DNA from: an uncultured Opitutales bacterium
GTDB taxonomy: Bacteria; Verrucomicrobiota; Verrucomicrobiia; Opitutales; Intestinicryptomonadaceae
Assembly (NCBI GenBank): GCA_944389215.1
Contig: CALXLN010000015.1
Coordinates: 1 to 51,397 of the forward strand
Length of the DNA: 51,397 nt
Direction: 5' to 3'
Shown: one piece after another, positions 1 through 7,206 of the stretch
How the letters are laid out: each line of letters begins with the position of its first letter
Position numbering within the stretch: the first letter of the stretch is position 1
The notes under the pieces: model-generated
What the model was told of the DNA's origin: nothing
Database searches by the model: none
The model's input: only the letters and a program-made list of their open reading frames with translations
Program-made: the position numbers and the translations under genes

Positions 1-244
1 TTCCGTTTTCCAGTGCGCGCGCAACGGCCTCGCGAATAATAGGACTGTCATGCCCGAACAAAGCCGGGCCCCATGTGCAAACAAAGTCTATCAAATCCTT
101 TCCGTCGCAAGTGTGCAAATGCGCCCCGTGCGCCGAACGGGTAAAAAACGGCTCGCCTCCAACGCTTCTAAAAGCCCGAACCGGAGAATTTACGCCGCCG
201 GGAATCAGTTGCTTGCATTTTTCAAAAAGTTCCTTTGAAGTCAT
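1..244 (-). CDS. hemL: Glutamate-1-semialdehyde 2,1-aminomutase, N-terminal part (cut by window edge)
   Basis: Reading leftward from the ATG at 244 gives about 81 codons, open to the window edge. The frame begins [20 protein letters not shown] and continues [14 protein letters not shown], then reads through [19 protein letters not shown]. This matches the conserved N-terminus of HemL, the PLP enzyme that makes 5-aminolevulinate from glutamate-1-semialdehyde in the C5 tetrapyrrole pathway (cytoplasm). The PLP lysine lies outside the window, so the assignment rests on N-terminal similarity alone. The gene starts 17 bp after the nadE stop on the same strand, so the two are probably co-transcribed. 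Confidence 0.9.
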   Translation of the reverse strand, partial: MTSKELFEKCKQLIPGGVNSPVRAFRSVGGEPFFTRSAHGAHLHTCDGKDLIDFVCTWGPALFGHDSPIIREAVARALENG

Positions 245-261
245 TGTTTAATCCTTTTTTG

Positions 262-1932
262 CTACTGAATTCCCCTTTTAATCGCCACCGGAATCTTGCG
301 GTCGGCCGAATAGGCGACCGGCGATACTTTAGGCCCTATCGGATACTGGCGGCGCTTGTACTCGGCTCCCGCGACCTTCTTCAAAACGTCTTTTACAACT
401 TCCGCATCGTATCCCACCCCGATTATCTCGGAGGCCGATTTGAAACCGTCTATGTGAAGGCGCAATATTGCGTCAAATAAATCGTACGGCGGAAGGGAAT
501 CTTCATCTTTCTGCCCCGGACGCAATTCCGCAGACGGAGGTTTGTCTATCGTATTTTGCGGTATTATTTCTCTTCCGGCACTTGTGTTTATATAATTGCA
601 AAGTTTGTAGACGTCGGTCTTGTACACGTCGCAAATGGGAGCGAAACCTCCGCACGTATCTCCGTACAAAGTGCAGTATCCCACAGAGCACTCGCTTTTG
701 TTTCCCGTGGTCAATACGAGCGCACCAAATTTATTTGAAATAGCCATCAAAATGAGTCCGCGGGCGCGCGACTGGATATTTTCTTCGGTTACATCCCTTT
801 CTTTTCCGGAAAACAGCGGCGAAAGAGTTTCTTCAACAGTTTCAACCGTATCGGCTATCGGGACTATATGAAATTCTATTCCGAGATTTTCAGCCAAAGC
901 TTTCGCGTCGGCAACGCTGTGGGCGCTCGAAATTTTAGACGGCATTGAAACGCCTATTACATTTTCAGCCCCCAGCGCTTCCACGGCGAGCGCCGCAACA
1001 AGAGCAGAATCTATGCCTCCGCTCAATCCGATTAATACGCGTTTTAACCCGCATTTCTGTATGAAATCGCGCAACGCCAAAACAAGAGCTTTTCGCAAAT
1101 CTCCGATTCCCTGATAGTCATAAGCATCCCCGTCGTATCCCTTTTCAGCGTCGGTATCAACGACCAAACTATCCTCCTCGAATTTCTTCAGACATTTGCA
1201 AACGCATTTTATCGAGTCCACATACGCGCTTCCGCCGGCAAAAATTATGTCGTCAGAGCCTCCAACCAAATTGCACCAGACAAGCGGAACGCCCGCTTTA
1301 GCTGAGACTTCGTCGAGAAGTCCGCCGCGCTTGCGCACGGAATCGTTGGATGTTGAAAATACGCTTGCTGATATATTCACAAGCAAATCAAGCCTTCTTT
1401 CTCCGCGCGCATTGAGAGATGCGTAATATTCCATAGGTTTCGCCATGCGCGCGTAGCGCGCCGCCGTCGAAATGCACGGAATTGTCCAAATATCCTCGCA
1501 AATGGTAAGACCTATTTTTTTGCCTTTAAATTCCACCACGCAAAAATCTTCGCCCGAATCGAAATTTCTGGCGTCGTTCAGGGCGCCGTAATTTGGCAGT
1601 AAATGCTTGTCGTAGACCTCGCGTATCCCGCCGCTTTCTATCCAATAGGCAGAATTGCGGTATCCGACAGCCCCCGCGCATCTTCTAGGGCATCCCACCA
1701 CCGCGGGAATCGGAAGACTGGCAGCAAGAGAATGCAAAGCGTCCTGGGCTGCCTCCACGAACTTGTCGTAAAACACTAAATCTTTTAGCGGATTCCCAGA
1801 CACGGAACATTCCGGAAATACCGCAAATTCCGCGCCTTCGCGGGCGAGTTTTTCGCAAGTGCGCCTTATTTTTTCTATATTGTTTCCAAAATCCCCAATG
1901 CGGGTATTTATCTGTCCGATTCCAATCTTCAT
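262..1932 (-). CDS. nadE: Glutamine-dependent NAD+ synthetase
   Basis: A 556-residue two-domain NAD synthetase that amidates nicotinic acid adenine dinucleotide to NAD+ using ammonia released from glutamine. The N-terminal nitrilase-type glutaminase domain (about 1-260) shows the Glu-Lys-Cys triad: E41 in FPECSVSG, K109 in YDKHLLPNYG, C145 in TICEDIW. The C-terminal synthetase domain (about 275-556) has the ATP pyrophosphatase P-loop SGGIDS at 304-309 and the conserved KSECSVGYCTLYGD segment. Length is normal for the two-domain bacterial form. It leads the nadE-hemL pair and is preceded by a long non-coding region that must contain its promoter. Confidence 0.95.
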   Translation of the reverse strand: MKIGIGQINTRIGDFGNNIEKIRRTCEKLAREGAEFAVFPECSVSGNPLKDLVFYDKFVEAAQDALHSLAASLPIPAVVGCPRRCAGAVGYRNSAYWIESGGIREVYDKHLLPNYGALNDARNFDSGEDFCVVEFKGKKIGLTICEDIWTIPCISTAARYARMAKPMEYYASLNARGERRLDLLVNISASVFSTSNDSVRKRGGLLDEVSAKAGVPLVWCNLVGGSDDIIFAGGSAYVDSIKCVCKCLKKFEEDSLVVDTDAEKGYDGDAYDYQGIGDLRKALVLALRDFIQKCGLKRVLIGLSGGIDSALVAALAVEALGAENVIGVSMPSKISSAHSVADAKALAENLGIEFHIVPIADTVETVEETLSPLFSGKERDVTEENIQSRARGLILMAISNKFGALVLTTGNKSECSVGYCTLYGDTCGGFAPICDVYKTDVYKLCNYINTSAGREIIPQNTIDKPPSAELRPGQKDEDSLPPYDLFDAILRLHIDGFKSASEIIGVGYDAEVVKDVLKKVAGAEYKRRQYPIGPKVSPVAYSADRKIPVAIKRGIQ

Positions 1933-2105
1933 ATATTCTTAAAAATTTTTTTTCAGAAAGGAAACTTTGCAAACAAAAAAAGCCTCCGCCGTAATACCTG
2001 CGCAGTACGGAAGCCGTACAGGGCGTCCAATCGCCCGCATCGTTGCTCCCGCCGCATGCGGAAATTGGAAATTCCAATTATATGGCGCTAATTGCCCCGT
2101 ACTAT

Positions 2106-2300
2106 CAGCTACAACTGAACATCCGAATAGCCGAATAAGCCAGTCTTTACAACATTCAAGATTATCCGCACATATTCGGGGTATACCGCATTCAATCCCC
2201 CGCATTAAAAAAGCAAGGCTGTGCAAAAAAGAAAGCTATCTTGCATTCACGCGCGCACAATAACGCTAATGTGCCGACGTAAAATTAACAAACACATCCC
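2106..2300. repeat. 195-bp direct repeat, copy 1
   Basis: Begins cagctacaactgaacatccg and ends at aaacacatccc. It aligns without gaps to copy 2 at 2333-2527 (constant offset 227), with 8 mismatches by eye, about 96% identity. No terminal inverted repeats or open frame shared by both copies suggests an insertion sequence. Confidence 0.95.
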
Positions 2301-2332
2301 TGTATATTCTAATCCTCAACGCTTCTACAATA

Positions 2333-2527
2333 CAGCTACAACTGAACATCCGAATAGCCGAATAAGCCAGTCTTCACAACATTCAAGACTATCCGCACAT
2401 ATTCAGGGTATACCGCATTCAATCCCCCGCATTAAAAAGGCAAAGCTGTGCAAAAAAGAAAGATATCTTTCAATCACGCGCGCACAATAACGCTAATGTG
2501 CCGACGTAAAATTAACAAACACATCCC
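2333..2527. repeat. 195-bp direct repeat, copy 2
   Basis: Second copy of the element at 2106-2300, separated from it by a 32-bp AT-rich spacer (2301-2332). The mismatches cluster in the central third (around 2374-2483); the first 40 and last 45 bases are identical between copies, which suggests either functional ends or recent tandem duplication. Confidence 0.95.
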
Positions 2528-2686
2528 ACGCACTACCATTCTCCAACGTACCGACTGAGAAAAAATATACCGAAAACTTATCTCGCGCGCCACGGCAAAT
2601 TCGATTAATGAGGATGTTTCCCGAATTATTTCCCTATGCGCCACGGCAAAGCACAAAGCGCACATCAGAACCTGCCAATTTCGGTG

Positions 2687-2717
2687 AAAAAAATGCGCGG
2701 ATTATGCCGCGCATTTT
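2687..2717 (-). terminator. Intrinsic terminator downstream of the TPR gene
   Basis: Perfect 11-bp stem, 2690-2700 with 2707-2717 (GC core tgcgcgg/ccgcgca), six-base loop. On the minus strand it is followed by seven T (A run at 2687-2693). It lies about 100 bp beyond the stop of the TPR gene. Confidence 0.85.
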
Positions 2718-2819
2718 AAATTAAAAAAACCTTTCCAACGCATTTGAGTTTAGGACAATCAAGCTCGAAACGCTCCAACTGCGATTCCGCAATCTTTAGT
2801 CCGCAAACACTTCAATTTA

Positions 2820-4253
2820 TTAGGAATTTCTAGATGCGTAGTAAGCGTTGATTTTGTCGGAAACGTCTTTGTAAGAAATATCTGCCGAATAAATTTCTTT
2901 ATATTCGTTGAAAGCCTTGTCCGCTTGCCCCATCAACTCGTACGCACAGGCAAGTTCGTATATAATTTCCTTTTTGGAATCGTTCATAATCTTGGACTCT
3001 TTTTTAGCAGTCTCAAGCTGGTCGACAGCCAAGTCGTATTTCTTTCCTTTTATGAAAGCCCTTCCCAAGCCCAACAACGATTGTATGCGAACCTTGGGGT
3101 TGCGCTGCGAGAGCTGAAACTGCATTATAGCGTCGTCCAGCATGCCTTCTTCAAACATTAACATACCGTATATATAGCGGTAGTTGAAGTCGTTTGGATA
3201 GCGCTCAACCATATCGCGAGCATTTTCAAGTTTGTAGTTGTGCTCTTTCTTCTTGAGTGCTTCAATTTCGGAGGCAAGAGCGGAATCGTTCGGATTCTCC
3301 TCAAGCTTGCTTGTGAGCTCTTGGATTTTTGCATCCATCGACGCAATAATAAAGTCGTTCTCGAGCTTTTCAAGAGTAGTATCGGCTTTTCCGAGAGGCT
3401 GCTGGCGGGCCTTGCGAACATATTCTAGAGCCTCGTCATAGCGCTTTAGAGTACGCAAATTGCCGCATATGTCGCGGTAAAGGTTTACGTTTTCGGGGTC
3501 TGTTTCTATTTGGGCCTTCAGCTTTTCGACCATTCTGTTCAAAGTTTCCTCGTCGCTGACTAGGCTGGCGCTCTTTTCCAAATCGAGAGTTTCCTCGCTG
3601 CTCTTAAGTTTTTTCTTAAAGTCGTCATCTTCTTCCCAGTTGCCCTTGACCATCGTCTTTACTACGGACGCGCTTCTGGCAAGAGCCTGAGCATCGCCAT
3701 TCGACGGATTTTTGCGCAATATGGTTTCGCACACCTGCATGGCTTCGTCGGGCTGCTGGTTCTTTACCAATGCATTTCCAAGAGCCAAAAGATTTTTTTC
3801 GTTATTGGGCTCAAACTGCGCTATCGCCTGATAGGCAGAAGCAACCGTTCCCCAGTAATTCAACGATTCCGCAGCCGACGCCAAAACGTTTAAAACCGCC
3901 GAATTTTGCGGGCACCGCGAAAGAAGTTTTTCAGCCTCTTCCATTACTTTTAAGGCCTCGCCCTTTTTAATCATTCCGCCGGCTTTCATGGCAAAAACCG
4001 CGCCTTGAACCTGGGCTCCCAGCTTTGAAAGCGCGTTGCCTTTGCCGTACTTTTTAAATTGCGCCTGACGAAGAATCTTGCGCACTTCCACACAAGACGG
4101 ATGTTTGCTCAAAATAGTAGAGCAAATATCGATAACATACGATGGATTTTTATCTATAGATTTTTCCGCCGTCTCCAATTGCCTTATAAAACGCGGATCC
4201 AAATCTTTAATTTTTTCTTCAATTATTTCGGGGATTTCTGTTTCTTCTGCCAT
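2820..4253 (-). CDS. Cytoplasmic tetratricopeptide-repeat protein
   Basis: A 477-residue protein built of helical repeats with TPR-like spacing: small residue and Ala-Tyr pairs as in ASAYQAIAQFEPNN, GNALVKNQQPDEAMQVCETI, RYDEALEYVRKA, EGMLDDAIMQFQLSQ and KKYDLAVDQLETAKK. The middle (about 205-240 and 300-340) is charged and probably coiled. There is no signal peptide or membrane segment, so a cytoplasmic scaffold role is likely. It follows glmM by 52 bp on the same strand and ends before a strong terminator, so glmM and this gene probably form one transcript. The specific partner is unknown; TPR proteins generally mediate protein-protein contacts. Confidence 0.85.
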   Translation of the reverse strand: MAEETEIPEIIEEKIKDLDPRFIRQLETAEKSIDKNPSYVIDICSTILSKHPSCVEVRKILRQAQFKKYGKGNALSKLGAQVQGAVFAMKAGGMIKKGEALKVMEEAEKLLSRCPQNSAVLNVLASAAESLNYWGTVASAYQAIAQFEPNNEKNLLALGNALVKNQQPDEAMQVCETILRKNPSNGDAQALARSASVVKTMVKGNWEEDDDFKKKLKSSEETLDLEKSASLVSDEETLNRMVEKLKAQIETDPENVNLYRDICGNLRTLKRYDEALEYVRKARQQPLGKADTTLEKLENDFIIASMDAKIQELTSKLEENPNDSALASEIEALKKKEHNYKLENARDMVERYPNDFNYRYIYGMLMFEEGMLDDAIMQFQLSQRNPKVRIQSLLGLGRAFIKGKKYDLAVDQLETAKKESKIMNDSKKEIIYELACAYELMGQADKAFNEYKEIYSADISYKDVSDKINAYYASRNS

Positions 4254-4305
4254 AATAAAAATTCCGTGTTAAAAATAGTATCTATAGGTTAAGCTTATTT
4301 TTTAA

Positions 4306-5652
4306 TTACTTCAAGTCTAAATCTACCGCATTGCAAAGTAATTGCATACATTTTTTAACTTTTTCCGGGTCTTTGCCTTCGACAAGCAGCCTTATTTTCT
4401 TTTCCGTGCCTGAATAGCGAACTAAATGCCTGCCGTCGCCGCCCAATATTTCGTCGCATTCCCTAAGAGCCGCAGAAAGATTTGGAGATTGCTCTATCGG
4501 CGTCTTGCGCGCAACGGGAAGGGCTTTCGACTCCACCGGATACATCTTTATTCCGCCGCGCAGGCGGGAAAGTTTTTCCCCTTTCGCCGCCATTACCGAA
4601 AGCACCGAAAGCGCGGCTGCCAAGCCGTCTCCGCAAGGCGAAACCTCCAAAAATATGAAATGCCCCGAATTTTCTCCGCCTATGTTACAGGAACGCCCGA
4701 GCATTTCGCGCATTACAAGCCTGTCGCCTATCCCGCTCCTAAAAACTCCTATGCCGTTTTCGCGCAGAGATTCGTCCATGCCCATATTGCTCTGCAAAGT
4801 TGTAACGATTGCCAAGGACCGCAATTTGCCGCGCGATTTCGCGTCGAGAGCGATAAGCCCCATTATCTCCTCGCCCTCGAGGATCGAACCGGTTTCGTCG
4901 CAAACTACTACTCTGTCGCCGTCGCCGTCGTGTGCAAACCCAGCATCCGCCCCGACTTTTTTGCAAAAACCAGCCAAATTTTCCGGATGCTGGCTTCCTA
5001 CCCCGTCGTTAATATTAAAACCGTCAGGAGAACGCGCCATTTCAAAGACCTCTGCCCCGTATCTTCTAAATACTTCGGACGATATTCCGCTGGTTGCGCC
5101 GTTTGCCATATCTATTGCAATTTTCATTCCCTTTAGAAATCCCGCAGGAAAAATAGACGCCATTTTCCGGCAATAATCCTCGGAGGCGAAATTTCCGCAT
5201 ACTATTGGGCGTGGAGAAAACTTTGAAGGCAAAAAAAACTGGGAGGGATCCAAATACTTTTCTAGTTTCTCTTCCAAGGCTAGCTGAACGCCGTCTTCAA
5301 TTTTGCGGGCGTATTCGTCGAAAAACTTTATTCCGTTGTCGGTATACGGATTGTGCGAGGCCGTAATCATAGCCCCCATCTTTGCGGATTTTTTTATCAC
5401 GCAAAAAGCCAGCGCGGGAGTCGGAAGAACCCCTACATCCTCAAACTCGGCGCCAGCCTTCTTTAATCCTGAACAGAATGCCGACTTTAATGCGTCAGTC
5501 GACGCCCGCGTGTCGCCGCCGACTACAATCTTGCCGCCTCCGTTTTCGTTTACAAATTCCGCCGCCGCAAATCCAAGAGCCTCGAAAAAAGGTTCCCTTA
5601 TTTCAAAATCTCCGTAAGTTCCGCGAATACCGTCAGTGCCAAAGTATTTCAT
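4306..5652 (-). CDS. glmM: Phosphoglucosamine mutase
   Basis: A 448-residue alpha-D-phosphohexomutase converting glucosamine-6-phosphate to glucosamine-1-phosphate for UDP-GlcNAc, the precursor of peptidoglycan and lipid A. All four signature loops are visible: catalytic phosphoserine S99 in ITASHNPYTDNG, metal-binding DGDGDR at 242-247, sugar-binding GENSGH at 326-331, and the C-terminal phosphate-binding RYSGTEKKIRLLVEG. The N-terminus KYFGTDGIRG is typical of GlmM rather than of phosphomannomutases. Length matches the family. The TPR gene follows 52 bp downstream. Confidence 0.96.
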   Translation of the reverse strand: MKYFGTDGIRGTYGDFEIREPFFEALGFAAAEFVNENGGGKIVVGGDTRASTDALKSAFCSGLKKAGAEFEDVGVLPTPALAFCVIKKSAKMGAMITASHNPYTDNGIKFFDEYARKIEDGVQLALEEKLEKYLDPSQFFLPSKFSPRPIVCGNFASEDYCRKMASIFPAGFLKGMKIAIDMANGATSGISSEVFRRYGAEVFEMARSPDGFNINDGVGSQHPENLAGFCKKVGADAGFAHDGDGDRVVVCDETGSILEGEEIMGLIALDAKSRGKLRSLAIVTTLQSNMGMDESLRENGIGVFRSGIGDRLVMREMLGRSCNIGGENSGHFIFLEVSPCGDGLAAALSVLSVMAAKGEKLSRLRGGIKMYPVESKALPVARKTPIEQSPNLSAALRECDEILGGDGRHLVRYSGTEKKIRLLVEGKDPEKVKKCMQLLCNAVDLDLK

Positions 5653-5915
5653 CTTTAAAATATTTCTCTGTTAAAATTATAAAAATTAGCAAAGTTTCCC
5701 ATTTGTTAAAATACCGGTTTTAAGCCGCTTTGCTCCGCCTTGCGCCACAAAGCCCGTTTAAAAATTGCCTTAAAAAAACGATATTTCCGCAAGAATGTTC
5801 CGCGCAATCCAAGTTGTGCCAGCCATCGCCGTTTTCAAAAACCCAACCGCGCAGTTTTGAAGCATAAAAAACCTCGGGCGCAATAAAACTTTGCCGACAT
5901 TAAAATCGCCGAATC

Positions 5916-6164
5916 TCAAGCCCCACCGCCGGAATGTTTGCGGATTATATCGGCAAGTTCGTCGCGCGAAGTCTCGTCCAAGTCCTTTCCCTTGCGTTTG
6001 AGTTCTTCAAAGGTTTTTATGGCGGTTTCCGTCATAAGCTCGTGGGTTTCCTCGGAACCTCCGACAATGGAAAAGCGCTCCGCCTGCGTAATGCGTTTGT
6101 GCCCGTCCGAACTGTCAAAACCCAGCCCGAGCAATTTCGATTGTCCGTTTTTCTTAGGTTTCAT
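5916..6164 (-). CDS. Small hydrophilic protein of unknown function, downstream of scpA
   Basis: An 82-residue ORF starting 19 bp after the scpA stop in the same orientation. It is polar and charged, with no signal peptide or membrane segment. It opens with a basic KPKKNGQSK stretch, and the middle reads HKRITQAERFSIVGGSEETH, followed by a predicted amphipathic helix (TAIKTFEELKRKGKDLDE). I do not recognise the family. Protein-like composition and operon position support it as a gene; there is no clear ribosome-binding site upstream of the ATG. A chance ORF cannot be fully excluded. Confidence 0.6.
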   Translation of the reverse strand: MKPKKNGQSKLLGLGFDSSDGHKRITQAERFSIVGGSEETHELMTETAIKTFEELKRKGKDLDETSRDELADIIRKHSGGGA

Positions 6165-6183
6165 GGATATAAGTGTTTCATTT

Positions 6184-7191
6184 TTAGTTCGCGTTTATAG
6201 GCGGATTGTCGGCGTCTTTTCCGGACGGTTTCCCCCGAAGGGAATCTTCGCCTGCTCCGAAGACATTATTAGAACCTTCGCCTGCGCCGGAGATATTATC
6301 AGAATCTTCGCCTACGCCAGAACCATCTTCAAATACTTTATCGGAAGTTTTTTCGGGTTCGCCTTCCCACTCCCAATTTTTGAGGTTCTCTTTTTCCGCG
6401 GATTCTTCGGCTTTTCGGCGCTCCTCCGAAATTTTTTCGCAATAAATTTCCCCGAAATATTCGTCTTGCGACAGATGCAAACGTTTTAACCTTGTAAGTT
6501 CAAGCATAGCTATGAATGTTGCCACTATCGTAACTATGCCCGCCTTTTGATTTTTAAACAATGAAGAAAACGTAAATTTATCTTCAGGAATGGAAAGAAT
6601 ATACTCCATCCTATCGGCGACCGTAACATTTTCCGCGCGGATTTCCCCGTCGACAAGCTTTTCCGCAAGCCTGCGCAATACAAGGTTGAAAGTCGTCCAT
6701 ATTTCCATTCTGTCGGACGGGCGAAGCGGGCGCTCAGAAGCAAGCATATCGCTGTCTAGAATCTTGCGCTCCCCGAAATTTTGGCGGCTGTCAATCATAT
6801 CCTCTAGCATATTGGACGCCTGTTTTACTTTCTTGTACTCCAATAGCTGTTCAACAAGCTGCCAGCGCGGATCGATATCGTCCTCCACATCTTCGTCGGG
6901 CTGCACAACGCGTTCGTCGGCGGGCAAAAGCATTCGGCTTTTTATGTACATTAAAGTCGCCGCCATTACAAAAAATTCCCCAGCCACTTCCAGCGACAGG
7001 TTTTTCATCGAGCGCAAAACTCCCATATATTGGGCGGTTACCTCGGCTATGGGGATATCGTATATGTCAATTTCATTTTTGCGTATGAGAAACAAAAGCA
7101 AATCCAGCGGGCCTTCAAAGACGTTCAACTTTACCGACATGTCGGCGCCGCCCAAAAGTTCGTCAATATCCTGCGTTTCAAGTGCGTCCAT
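6184..7191 (-). CDS. scpA: Segregation and condensation protein A, with repetitive C-terminal tail
   Basis: A 335-residue ScpA, the kleisin subunit of the SMC-ScpAB condensin complex. The N-terminal SMC-binding domain is plain: KLNVFEGPLDLLLFLIRKNE, then DIYDIPIAEVTAQYMGVL at about 40-60. The winged-helix C-terminal domain is around 195-260 (FSSLFKNQKAGIVTIVATFIAMLELTRL). The last 60-odd residues are an added acidic, Gly-Asp-Ser-rich tail made of 10-residue repeats and encoded by a 30-bp tandem repeat. ScpB is not in the window. lptD starts its transcript 15 bp upstream, so lptD-scpA-small ORF look co-transcribed. Confidence 0.92.
   Translation of the reverse strand: MDALETQDIDELLGGADMSVKLNVFEGPLDLLLFLIRKNEIDIYDIPIAEVTAQYMGVLRSMKNLSLEVAGEFFVMAATLMYIKSRMLLPADERVVQPDEDVEDDIDPRWQLVEQLLEYKKVKQASNMLEDMIDSRQNFGERKILDSDMLASERPLRPSDRMEIWTTFNLVLRRLAEKLVDGEIRAENVTVADRMEYILSIPEDKFTFSSLFKNQKAGIVTIVATFIAMLELTRLKRLHLSQDEYFGEIYCEKISEERRKAEESAEKENLKNWEWEGEPEKTSDKVFEDGSGVGEDSDNISGAGEGSNNVFGAGEDSLRGKPSGKDADNPPINAN
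6242..6324. repeat. 30-bp tandem repeat inside scpA
   Basis: Units starting gaatcttcg/gaaccttcg at 6242, 6272 and 6302 (two full units and most of a third). They encode the GAGED/GS-type decapeptide repeats of the ScpA tail on the minus strand. In-frame copy-number change would alter tail length without breaking the protein. Confidence 0.85.
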
Positions 7192-7206
7192 ATTCAGACA
7201 GCCTTT

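Larger units (their letters stand above)
1933..2819. other. 887-bp intergenic region with duplicated element
   Basis: I see no convincing gene here. The short ORFs in both strands lack family resemblance and run through repeats. The region holds a small perfect hairpin at 2005-2019 (arms gtacgg/ccgtac), a 195-bp direct repeat (2106-2300 and 2333-2527), a short repeat gcgccacggcaaa at 2587-2599 and 2638-2650, and a terminator at 2687-2717. The nadE promoter should lie near its right-hand boundary with the gene, around 1940-2000, but I cannot pick one box pair confidently. Confidence 0.7.

Noticed and set aside
1939..2226. 95-codon minus-strand ORF crossing the first 195-bp repeat
   Set aside because: The matching frame in the second copy is not preserved as a gene; protein looks random.
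2106..2527. CRISPR array
   Set aside because: Repeats are 195 bp and only two, not 20-40 bp repeats with regular spacers.
4426..5136. 236-codon plus-strand ORF antisense to glmM
   Set aside because: Mirror frame of a well-supported gene with every GlmM signature; GC-driven shadow.
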